The notes beneath the pieces are model-generated. The model worked only from the letters and a program-made list of their open reading frames with translations. It was not told the origin of the DNA and searched no databases. Of a stretch of 64,000 bases of DNA, positions 1-7,403 are shown piece after piece. The translations under genes were made by a program, and so were the position numbers. The first letter of the stretch is position 1. The number at the start of each line of letters is the position of its first letter. This DNA is from Microbispora rosea subsp. aerata (GTDB taxonomy: Bacteria > Actinomycetota > Actinomycetes > Streptosporangiales > Streptosporangiaceae), in assembly GCF_014647835.1 (NCBI RefSeq), contig NZ_BMPY01000030.1, positions 28,390 through 92,389 of the forward strand, in the 5' to 3' direction.

Positions 1-63
1 GGTCTCGGCAGCACGTCCGTGAGCCCGGCCGGGCCGATACATCCCAAACGCGGACCGTTCGCG

Positions 64-69
64 TAGGCT
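64..69 (+). promoter_or_regulatory. -10 element of a probably leaderless promoter
   Basis: TAGGCT lies 7 bases before the GTG at 77 and 10 before the ATG at 80, too close for a ribosome binding site. This suggests a leaderless transcript for the GNAT gene. No convincing -35 hexamer is seen. Confidence 0.4.
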
Positions 70-76
70 GGGGCCC

Positions 77-922
77 GTGATGCTGCGAACATCGGCGTCG
101 CGCGTGCTCGACGACAGTGATCGTGACGAGGTGCTGGCGCTTCTCGACACCGATCCGGTCGCCAATGTGTTCGTAGCGGCCCGGGTCAGGGCCGTCGGCC
201 TCAGCCCCTCACGGCTCGGCGGTCAGCTGTGGGGCTACGGCCCACGTGGCGGGCTGGTGTCCCTGTGCTACGCGGGCGCCAACCTCGTGCCGGTGAACGC
301 CACCCGTGAGGCGATCCACGCCTTCGCCGACCGGGCCCGCAAGCAGGGCCGCCGCTGCTCGTCCATCGTCGGCCCCGCCGAGGCCGTCGAGCAGCTCTGG
401 GAGCGGCTGGAGCCGCACTGGGGCGCCGCCCGCGCGATCCGGTGGGCCCAGCCGGTCATGGCCACCAGCTCCGCGCCCGCCGTCGAGCCGGACCCGCTCG
501 TACGCAGGGTCCGCCCCGAGGAGTTCGGCATCCTGCTGCCCGCCTGCGTGGCCATGTTCACCGAAGAGGTGGGCGTCTCGCCGGACAACGGCGACGGCGG
601 CGCGCTCTACCGGTCGCGGGTCGCCGAGCTCATCCGCATCGGCCGGTCGTACGCGCGCATCGACGACGGCCGGGTGGTCTTCAAGGCCGAGATCGGCGCG
701 GTGACGCCGCAGGCGTGCCAGATCCAGGGCGTGTGGGTCCACCCCGACCTGCGCGGGCGCGGCCACGCCGTGGCCGGCATGGCCGCGGTGGTCGAGCAGG
801 CGCTGAAATACTTCGCCCCGGTCGTCACCCTCTATGTGAACGACTTCAACCTCCCGGCCAGGGCCGTCTACCGCAAGGTGGGCTTCCAGGAGGTCGACAC
901 GTTCATGTCCGTGCTGTTCTGA
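77..922 (+). CDS. DUF4081-type GNAT family N-acetyltransferase
   Basis: Predicted cytoplasmic acetyl-CoA-dependent N-acyltransferase of 281 residues; the substrate is unknown. The N-terminal part (roughly residues 10-115, with a DPVANVFVAARV stretch) is typical of the DUF4081 domain that precedes the GNAT fold in actinobacteria. The C-terminal part carries the acetyl-CoA pyrophosphate-binding motif in VHPDLRGRGHA (about residues 220-230), followed by the usual NDFNLPARAVYRKVGF end of the GNAT fold. GTG at 77 or ATG at 80 could be the start; the upstream -10 suggests leaderless translation. It stands alone and faces the DUF3037/HipA operon convergently. Confidence 0.85.
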   Translation: MMLRTSASRVLDDSDRDEVLALLDTDPVANVFVAARVRAVGLSPSRLGGQLWGYGPRGGLVSLCYAGANLVPVNATREAIHAFADRARKQGRRCSSIVGPAEAVEQLWERLEPHWGAARAIRWAQPVMATSSAPAVEPDPLVRRVRPEEFGILLPACVAMFTEEVGVSPDNGDGGALYRSRVAELIRIGRSYARIDDGRVVFKAEIGAVTPQACQIQGVWVHPDLRGRGHAVAGMAAVVEQALKYFAPVVTLYVNDFNLPARAVYRKVGFQEVDTFMSVLF

Positions 923-996
923 CCTTCCTGTATCACGCTTTGGGGCGTGGCTTCGAACGCTCTCCGCGGCGCGCACTCCAGCCGGCCGTGGCCCGC

Positions 997-1059
997 CGGT
1001 GCTCAGCCGCGGGCGGCAGGCCGTTGTGTCCCGGCGGTGTTCAGCCGCGGGCGGCGGGC
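997..1059. repeat. 38-bp-spaced direct repeat at the 3' end of the DUF3037 gene
   Basis: About 25 bp around TCAGCCGCGGGCGGC occur at 997-1021 and again at 1035-1059 with two differences. The right copy contains the stop codon and last codons of the DUF3037 gene, so the left copy looks like a small tandem duplication of the gene end. Confidence 0.6.
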
Positions 1060-1439
1060 ACCGTGCGGACCAGGCGGGCCAGCAGATGGTCCAGCTCGGC
1101 CGCCGGGTCGCCGGTCAGGCCGGCGTGCACCGGCCCCGTCTGCACGACCGTGCTGCGCGGCGCGGTCAGCCAGCGGAACCGGGTGCCCAGCGGCTCCCCG
1201 CACAGGGGCCCCGCCTTCTCGCCGCACGCCCGCTCGTACGCGGCCAGGGCCAGCCGTACGCCGGGCAGGTCCACCGGCGCGCCCAGCGCCAGCAGCCGGG
1301 CCTCGTCCAGCTCGACCCGCGCGCACAGGTAACCGCGCGGCTGGCAGTAGAGGATGACCCCCGCGTTGACCAGCTCGCCCCGCTCCACGCTGGGCACCAC
1401 GCGGATCACCGCGTACTCGTAGACGTCCAGGTCGCTCAT
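1041..1439 (-). CDS. DUF3037 domain protein
   Basis: Small protein of about 132 residues starting MSDLDVYEYAVIRVVPSVER, which is the hallmark N-terminus of the DUF3037 family. No enzymatic motif is seen and the function is unknown. The start at 1439 is chosen because its ATG overlaps the stop of the upstream HipA-like gene (ATGA); a longer form from 1466 would run further into that gene. In many actinobacteria this family sits directly next to a HipA-like kinase, as here, so it is likely a functional partner (possibly a regulator or antitoxin-like protein; inference). Confidence 0.8.
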   Translation of the reverse strand: MSDLDVYEYAVIRVVPSVERGELVNAGVILYCQPRGYLCARVELDEARLLALGAPVDLPGVRLALAAYERACGEKAGPLCGEPLGTRFRWLTAPRSTVVQTGPVHAGLTGDPAAELDHLLARLVRTVPAARG

Positions 1440-2302
1440 CGGCCGCCCTCCCGCGCCGCGCGCCAAAAGCCCCCGATCGTCGCCGTGCGCTCACCCGGGT
1501 GGGGTGCGGACGCGGTGGCGGCGGCGGGGTCCGGCAGCCAGTCGCGCGGCCCGGCGACCCGGGCCAGCAGATGCTCGGTGTAGGCCCGCCGTACGGCCTC
1601 GGCGTCCGCGAAGCCCGGCTCGCCCTCCAGCCACTCGTCCGGCACCAGCGCGGTCACCTCGTCGAGCAGCGGGCGGGTGACGAGCCCGGCCAGGTCCGCG
1701 TCGGCCTGCTCCAGCTTGGTCGCGAACGGCGCGAGCACGTGGTCGCGGCCGTCGAACCGGCGGCGCGGGTCGGCCGTCGGCCAGTTGTGGTGGAACCACA
1801 GGGCCGCGCCGTGGTCGATGAGCCACACCCCGCCGTGCCAGACGAGCAGGTTCGGGTTGCGCCAGCTCCGGTCGACGTTGTGGACGAGCGCGTCGAACCA
1901 CAGCACCCGGGAGGCGAACTCGGCGTCGGGCTCCCAGGCGAGAGGGTCGAAACCGAGCGCTCCGGGCAGGAAGTCGATCGCGAGGTTGTGCCCGGCGCTT
2001 CCGGTGAGCAGGTCCTGTATCTCCTCGTCGGGTTCGCGGACGCCGAGCTGCGGGTCGAGGTCGATGACCTTGAGCTCCGGAGTGGCGAACCCGAGCCGCC
2101 TGGCGAGTTCGGCGCAGACGATCTCGGCGACGAGCACTCGCCGGCCCTGCCCGGCGCCGCGGAACTTCACGACGTACGTGCCGAGGTCGTCGGCTTCGAC
2201 GACGCCGGGCAGCGAGCCGCCTTCGCGCAGGGGCGTGACATACCGGGTCGCCGTGATCTGTTCGAGCACGACAGGAAGGCTACCGGCAGAGCCGGCGGGC
2301 AC
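1436..2302 (-). CDS. HipA-like protein kinase
   Basis: Predicted kinase of the HipA/PI4K-like fold, 288 residues. Visible motifs are the ATP-contacting lysine in TYVVKF (K46), the catalytic loop HNVDRSWRNPN (H141, D144, N149) and the metal-binding LIDHG (D163). It lacks the HipB-type DNA-binding antitoxin gene of classical hipBA; instead the next gene is a DUF3037 protein whose ATG overlaps its stop codon. By family it should phosphorylate a protein target, but the target is unknown. GTG at 2302 has a GGAGGGG directly in front of it (very short spacing); GTG at 2269 is the alternative and would give a family-typical N-terminus. Confidence 0.82.
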   Translation of the reverse strand: MPAGSAGSLPVVLEQITATRYVTPLREGGSLPGVVEADDLGTYVVKFRGAGQGRRVLVAEIVCAELARRLGFATPELKVIDLDPQLGVREPDEEIQDLLTGSAGHNLAIDFLPGALGFDPLAWEPDAEFASRVLWFDALVHNVDRSWRNPNLLVWHGGVWLIDHGAALWFHHNWPTADPRRRFDGRDHVLAPFATKLEQADADLAGLVTRPLLDEVTALVPDEWLEGEPGFADAEAVRRAYTEHLLARVAGPRDWLPDPAAATASAPHPGERTATIGGFWRAAREGGR

Positions 2303-2341
2303 TCCCCTCCACGTGCCCGCCGGCGCATCCGGTCCGGCTGC

Positions 2342-3664
2342 TCAGCTGGCTCTGCTCGGCAACCACCACATCCGGCCTTCGGTGATGTCGTGGTAGACGT
2401 CGAGCAGATCCATTCCGGTGGTCTTGCTGCGCGACTCGGCGGCGGCCCACGCGTACACGCCGCGGGCGATCGCGCCGGGCTCCTGCTGCACCCGCATCGC
2501 GTAGACGACGGCCCGGATCTCGTGCACCCGCCGGTCCTCCGGGTCGGCCTGGGCGGCGAGCTCGGCGAGCTGGCAGGCCAGGCGCAAATCGCCGTCGGCC
2601 GCGGCGGCGACGGCCCGGCCCGCGACCGACGCGGCGCCCGCCGACAGCTCGGCGACCGCGCGGGCGAACACCGCGTCCGGTGCGGGCTTGAGGTTGGCGG
2701 GGTTGCCGTCGTGCCAGCCGCCGTGCAGCCGCCAGATGTTGCGCACGATGAACTCCGGCTCGTCGTGGCGTTCACGGAGGTAGGGGCGCCCGGCGAGCGC
2801 GGCCGGCGGCTTGACCGCGTGCAGGATCTCGTCCAGCCTGGCACCGGCGTTCATCAGGTCGAGCGTCTGCTCCACCAGGCTGTCGAGATAGTCGGCCGTG
2901 TCGGTGAGCGCCCGGCGCACCCGGGCCGGACCGCAGATCGGCAACCCGCGCCCGGGGAGCAGCAGGTCGGCGTCGAGCGCGGCCATGGCGCGCAGCGCCA
3001 CCGCCCAGTCGTCCGGATAACGCTGGGTCCGCTGCGGGTCGCCCGCCCCGGGGACCGTCCAGGCGAACAGGTCACCGGTCAGCAGCACGCCCCGCTCGGG
3101 CAGGAACGCCCAGGTGGTGTCGTCGGTGTCGCCGCGGGCATGGGTGAGCTGGAAGGTGACGTCCCCCAACGACAAGGACAGCCGGTCGCGGTAGGTCAGG
3201 TCGGGGAGCCGGTGCGGCGGCGGCCAGACCATCCTGGGGAAGCCCTGTTCGCGCAGGTCGACAACCGCGTTGTAACCGGCGGTCCTGCCCTGCTGGGCGA
3301 GCCTGCGGGCCAGCCCCTCCTGCGCCACGACCAGCGGACGGGGGCCCGGTTCGGCGTCGAACTCCTCCATCCCCACGAGCCGGTCGGCCCGGCTGCGCGA
3401 GAAGATCGCGTATTTGAGCGGCTCGGCCGACCACTTCCTGATGGCGCGGTACGACTCCGAGGCCTCGTGGGGATCGCCGGTGTCGAACAGAGCGAGCCCC
3501 TCCTCGCCCCGGACCACATATACGTTGCCGCTGCCCGGCCACATCGCCACCCCGTAGGCGATCTCCTGCACCCCGTCGCGGCGCAGCTCCGCGTAGGGCA
3601 CGTCCTCGGGCTGCACCGAACCACGCCAGACCTCGTCTGCGTACGAAAGGATCGGTGATTCCAT
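2342..3664 (-). CDS. Alkyl-sulfatase-like MBL-fold protein with degenerate metal site
   Basis: Protein of 440 residues resembling linear alkyl sulfatases: an N-terminal metallo-beta-lactamase fold (to about residue 270) followed by the dimerisation domain with the characteristic RLHGGWHDGNPANLKPA segment. The expected Zn motif HxHxDH is RxRxDR here (R90, R92, D94, R95; genomic 3380-3397), so three metal-ligand histidines are absent, while LFDTGDP (about 60-65), LTHARGDTDD (H175) and TGDLF (D198) remain. The protein is otherwise full length, so it may have lost hydrolase activity or use another chemistry. No signal peptide. Transcribed alone, downstream of a LuxR-type regulator on the same strand. 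Confidence 0.8.
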   Translation of the reverse strand: MESPILSYADEVWRGSVQPEDVPYAELRRDGVQEIAYGVAMWPGSGNVYVVRGEEGLALFDTGDPHEASESYRAIRKWSAEPLKYAIFSRSRADRLVGMEEFDAEPGPRPLVVAQEGLARRLAQQGRTAGYNAVVDLREQGFPRMVWPPPHRLPDLTYRDRLSLSLGDVTFQLTHARGDTDDTTWAFLPERGVLLTGDLFAWTVPGAGDPQRTQRYPDDWAVALRAMAALDADLLLPGRGLPICGPARVRRALTDTADYLDSLVEQTLDLMNAGARLDEILHAVKPPAALAGRPYLRERHDEPEFIVRNIWRLHGGWHDGNPANLKPAPDAVFARAVAELSAGAASVAGRAVAAAADGDLRLACQLAELAAQADPEDRRVHEIRAVVYAMRVQQEPGAIARGVYAWAAAESRSKTTGMDLLDVYHDITEGRMWWLPSRAS

Positions 3665-4026
3665 GATGAAGAGCCTGATCCTTTGTGCGGGCGGTGCCCA
3701 GTAGGGAGATCCCTAATGTCCGCGCCGACCCTGCATTCGGTCCCGCCCACCCGCCGCACGCCCACCCCAACCTCGAGCCACCGCCCTTCTGACCGCCCTT
3801 CGTCCTTGGCGCCGTTCATGGACGAAGCGGTGGCGGCGCTCAGCCTGCGTCGTTCGTCAGGCGCTGACCTCACGTCCTGTGCCACACCCCACGCTGCCTC
3901 GCACGATGGCGAGGTGCGCGCTGCGCTGACCGCATGGTGCCGGCCTGGACGGTGCGGGGCCGCCGTGGGTGCCGGTCCGGGGTCTGTCCAGGGTGGTGAA
4001 CGACTCTGTCCCGTAATCGGGATGTG
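3665..4026. other. Intergenic region upstream of the MBL gene
   Basis: These 362 bp between the LuxR-type gene and the MBL gene contain one inverted repeat (3702-3715) close to the MBL start. Reading frames crossing the rest have no recognisable protein similarity. Confidence 0.5.
3702..3715. promoter_or_regulatory. Inverted repeat TAGGGA-N2-TCCCTA, putative LuxR/NarL-type operator
   Basis: A 6-2-6 dyad lies 38-51 bp before the MBL start codon, i.e. over its expected promoter. Sites of this shape are bound by LuxR/NarL-type HTH proteins, and the neighbouring gene (4027-6633) is such a regulator. Binding is inference. Confidence 0.4.
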
Positions 4027-6633
4027 TCATAGTTCGCCGCGTTCTACGGCGAGGGCGAGTTCCACACGTGACCGCAGACCGGTTTTCGCGTAGACGCGGG
4101 TGAGATAGACCTCCACGGTCTTCCTGCTGTAGTGCAGTTCCTCGGCGATCTGCGGGTTGCTCAGCCCGTCGGCGACCAGCTCGATAACGCGGCGCTCGCC
4201 GGGGGTGAGGCGGCCGCCCGCCTCGGGGGCCAGCCCGGCCTCGCGCAGGCGGCGCTCCGCGAGCGCGGCCCACGGCGCGGCGCCCAGCCGGGTGAAGATG
4301 GTGTGCGCGCGGGGAATCAGCGTCGTGTCGCCGAGCGCGCCGAGGACCAGCCGGGCCCTGGCCTCCTCGAACGGCAGGCCGTCGGCGCGGGCCCGCTCCA
4401 GCGCCGCGCCGGCCCGCTCGCGGTCGCCGAAGGCCCAGCCCATCGCGAGGTCGGCGGCGAGCTGAGCCCGGGGGGTGCCGTTCGCCGACTGGTCGTCGAG
4501 CCGGGAGGCCGCGACCCGGCAGCCCACGTCGTCACCCGCCGCTCCCGCCACCAGCACCTGCACCGCCAGAGCCCGGTGCACCACCTCGGGCACCCCGTAC
4601 GCGAGAGCACGGTCGATCTCGCGCCGGGCGGCGGGGATGTCGCCCCGGCCGAGCGCCAGGCGGGCCTGGAACACGCACCGCATGCCCTGCTGCAGCGCGG
4701 AGCCGGGCGGCGGCTCGGCGAGGACCCGGGCGGCCTCGTCCAGCCTGCCCTGGTCGAGCAGGATGTCCAGCTCCATGTTGCGCAGGAGGGCCAGGTTTTC
4801 CAGCAGGCCGGCTTCCGCCAGCGTGCGTCTGGCGACCGCGATCTCCTCCAGCGCCCGCGTCCACTCCCCGCTCATCCGGCGGATCACGGCCATGGTCCGT
4901 ACGTGCTGCCCGGCGATGTCGTGCCAGCCGAGGCCGCGGTGGATCTGCTCGGCCTGGTCGAGCATCTCCACCGCGCGGGAGCGCAGCCCGGCGGTCGCGA
5001 GCACGTGCGCCGCGGACTCCAGCGACGCGAGCCGCGCGCCCGGCGGCAGCGCGGCGGCGAAGGTGAGCAGGTCGTCGAGGGCCCGCTGCGTCTCGGCCCA
5101 GTCTCCCTGGATGAGCGCGTGGAGGGCGAGATAGCCGACCGTGATCGCCCGGTCCTGCGGCGGGCAGTCGGTGAGGCATTCCCAGGCCCGGCGGGCGGCG
5201 TCCCAGCTCGGGCGGCCCATCTCCGCGCTGATCAGCGCCTGCTGGGCGAGCAGTGCGGCGGCGTCGTCGGCCTTCGGGATCTGGCGGCGGGCCACGTCGA
5301 GGGCCACCTCATACCACCCCATCACGTGGGCCGCGCCGACCGCGGTGTAGGCGGCGCGGGTGCGGCGGCGGCCGACGGGCAGCACGGCGAGCGCCCGCTG
5401 CGCCGAGTTCAGCGCCAGCGCGGGCCGGGAGCCCTTCCAGTACGCGAGGGCCTGCTTGGCCAGCCATTCCCCGGGCTCGGCGGACAGCTCCGCGGCCTTG
5501 CCGTACCAGTGCGCGGCCGACAGCGGCGCGGTCCAGCGGGTCAGCTCCGCCGCGCGCAGCACCGCGGGCAGCGCCTCGGCGGGCGGCCCCGCCTCCGCCA
5601 TGTGGGTGGCCCACTCCAGGACCCGCCTGGTCCCGGTGAGACCCTCGCGTTCGAGCATGTCGGCGATGCGGCGGTGCACCTCGCGCCGGCCCAAGACGCC
5701 GAGGTCGTCGTAGAGCGCCTCGGCCACCAGCGGGTGCGCCAGCGCGTAGCCGTCGCCGTTCTTGGTGACCACGCCATCCCTGACCAGCGCGTCCAAGGCG
5801 TGCTCGGCCTGGCCGGGGTCGAGCCCGGCCAGCTCGGCGAGTGCCGGGAGATCGGCGGTCTCCCTCGTCCGCGACAGCGTGGCGAGCACGCGGGCGAGGT
5901 CGCGCCCGCCCTGGTCGCGCTGGAACAGGCGGCTCAATATCGCGCCCCGCCGTGCTCCCGGATCCGCCGAGCGTACGGCGCCGCCCTGCACCAGGGCCAG
6001 CACGGCCTCCTGCACGAACCAGGGGTTGCCGCGGCTCGCGGCGTGGACGCGCCGCAGCACGGCGTCGCTCGGCGTGCGGCCCAGCAGCGTGGTGACCAGG
6101 TCGGCGACCTCGGCCATGGTCAGCGGCTGGAGCCGTACGGACAGGTCGACGTCGATGGCGGGAGGGTGGCGGGCGGTGCCGAGGATCGCGACGGCGTCGT
6201 GGCGGCGTGGCAGGGACCGCAGCACGCTCAGCGTGTCGGCGTCGGCGAGATGGAGGTCGTCGATGGCGAGGAGAGTGGGGCCGGGCAGCGACTCCAGCAG
6301 CCGGGCGGCCATCGCGCCGGGCGCCGCGGCCGGGTGTCCGAGCGCGGCCTGGTCGATCGCGTCGAGCAGGTCGGCCAGGACGTCGGCCGCCTCGCCGCGC
6401 AATGTGCCGAGCGCCTCGACGAGGGGGGCGTAGGCGCGCCCGCCGTCGAGTTCGCGTGCCTGGCCGCGCAGCACGCGGAAGCCCTTGAGGCGCGCGGCGG
6501 CCTCGCCGAGCAGATGGGTCTTCCCGATGCCGGGTTCGCCGAGGACGAGGACGGTCCGCGGGGTCTTCGACAGGGCCGACACCACCTGGTCGAGCGTGTT
6601 CGCGCGGCCCTCACCGACGGCCGGTACGTCCAC
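4027..6633 (-). CDS. LuxR-family transcriptional regulator with AAA/STAND ATPase domain
   Basis: Large regulator of 868 residues (LAL type). The N-terminus carries a Walker A motif LGEPGIGKT (about 31-39) and a Walker B-like LLAIDDLHLAD (about 115-125). The middle is an alpha-helical, TPR-like region rich in Ala and Leu. The C-terminus (about 806-868) is a LuxR HTH: LTPGERRVIELVADGLSNPQ followed by IAEELHYSRKTVEVYLTRVY. Such proteins sense a ligand through the STAND module and activate nearby or pathway genes. The downstream MBL gene, with a TAGGGA dyad in front of it, is a plausible target. Confidence 0.88.
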   Translation of the reverse strand: MDVPAVGEGRANTLDQVVSALSKTPRTVLVLGEPGIGKTHLLGEAAARLKGFRVLRGQARELDGGRAYAPLVEALGTLRGEAADVLADLLDAIDQAALGHPAAAPGAMAARLLESLPGPTLLAIDDLHLADADTLSVLRSLPRRHDAVAILGTARHPPAIDVDLSVRLQPLTMAEVADLVTTLLGRTPSDAVLRRVHAASRGNPWFVQEAVLALVQGGAVRSADPGARRGAILSRLFQRDQGGRDLARVLATLSRTRETADLPALAELAGLDPGQAEHALDALVRDGVVTKNGDGYALAHPLVAEALYDDLGVLGRREVHRRIADMLEREGLTGTRRVLEWATHMAEAGPPAEALPAVLRAAELTRWTAPLSAAHWYGKAAELSAEPGEWLAKQALAYWKGSRPALALNSAQRALAVLPVGRRRTRAAYTAVGAAHVMGWYEVALDVARRQIPKADDAAALLAQQALISAEMGRPSWDAARRAWECLTDCPPQDRAITVGYLALHALIQGDWAETQRALDDLLTFAAALPPGARLASLESAAHVLATAGLRSRAVEMLDQAEQIHRGLGWHDIAGQHVRTMAVIRRMSGEWTRALEEIAVARRTLAEAGLLENLALLRNMELDILLDQGRLDEAARVLAEPPPGSALQQGMRCVFQARLALGRGDIPAARREIDRALAYGVPEVVHRALAVQVLVAGAAGDDVGCRVAASRLDDQSANGTPRAQLAADLAMGWAFGDRERAGAALERARADGLPFEEARARLVLGALGDTTLIPRAHTIFTRLGAAPWAALAERRLREAGLAPEAGGRLTPGERRVIELVADGLSNPQIAEELHYSRKTVEVYLTRVYAKTGLRSRVELALAVERGEL

Positions 6634-6752
6634 GGCTGGCCGTCACTCCCTTCGCATCCGTCCCGCTGGTGCCTTCTAGGACGCGGCGGAAAGGTTGAAC
6701 GTTCACACGGAATGTGACGCGCCCAGGATGTGATCGCAAGGGGATTGCCATA

Positions 6753-7292
6753 TCAAGATTCGAACACTGCGATGGCTGCGGCGGTCAGCGTCTCCTCGAC
6801 CACCTCGGGGGGCAGGTCCGTGGTCTTCGCCACGGCGGACTGCACCGCGGCGAGGGCGGCCCAGGCGCGCACGCGCGTGCCGGGGGAGGGGTCCGGCCCG
6901 GCCAGGCGGGTGAACAACTCCCGGCCGAACTCCCTGATCGCCTCGCCCGGGGAGCCGGGAGGGGCGTTGTCGGCGCCGCCGATGTCCTCGGTGAGCAGCC
7001 GGATCACCGCGCGGTGCCGTACGGCGAACGCGGTGAACGCGCGCAGGAACTCCCGATGACCGGAGAACTCGGTGCCGAGCAGCGTGAGAAGGTCGTCGGC
7101 GGCCGGGGCGATGATCTCCGCCGCCAGCCGGTCCTTGGGATGGAAGTGGTAGGCGACCGCCGTCTTGGTCAGCCCGACCGCCGCCGCGATGTCGGTCAGC
7201 GACACGGCGGCGTATCCCCGCTCGGCGAACAGGTCGCGAGCCGCGGCCAGGATCCGGGACCGGGTCGCGTTCCCCTGATCGAGTGTGGTCAT
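6753..7292 (-). CDS. TetR family transcriptional repressor
   Basis: 179-residue TetR protein. The N-terminal HTH spans about residues 9-56 (ATRSRILAAARDLFAERGYA, then SLTDIAAAVGLTKTAVAYHF) and the C-terminal ligand domain shows no recognisable subtype. The start MTTLDQ at 7292 is chosen because the longer frame to 7571 runs across the promoter and the first codons of the divergent MMPL gene. It probably represses that transporter and itself through the palindrome at 7349-7362. Confidence 0.88.
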   Translation of the reverse strand: MTTLDQGNATRSRILAAARDLFAERGYAAVSLTDIAAAVGLTKTAVAYHFHPKDRLAAEIIAPAADDLLTLLGTEFSGHREFLRAFTAFAVRHRAVIRLLTEDIGGADNAPPGSPGEAIREFGRELFTRLAGPDPSPGTRVRAWAALAAVQSAVAKTTDLPPEVVEETLTAAAIAVFES

Positions 7293-7348
7293 CGTCTCAT
7301 TTTCCGGCGTGCCCCCAGTGGCGCCGATCACTCCGTTTACCCTCATTT

Positions 7349-7362
7349 TGTACGGCCGTACA
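7349..7362. promoter_or_regulatory. TGTACGGCCGTACA palindrome, likely TetR operator
   Basis: A perfect 14-bp palindrome sits in the divergent region between the TetR gene (start 7292) and the MMPL transporter (start 7404). Size, symmetry and position match TetR operators. Confidence 0.65.
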
Positions 7363-7403
7363 GGACGGCCGTCAGGGCATCGTACCCGGGACGGACGACG
7401 ACG

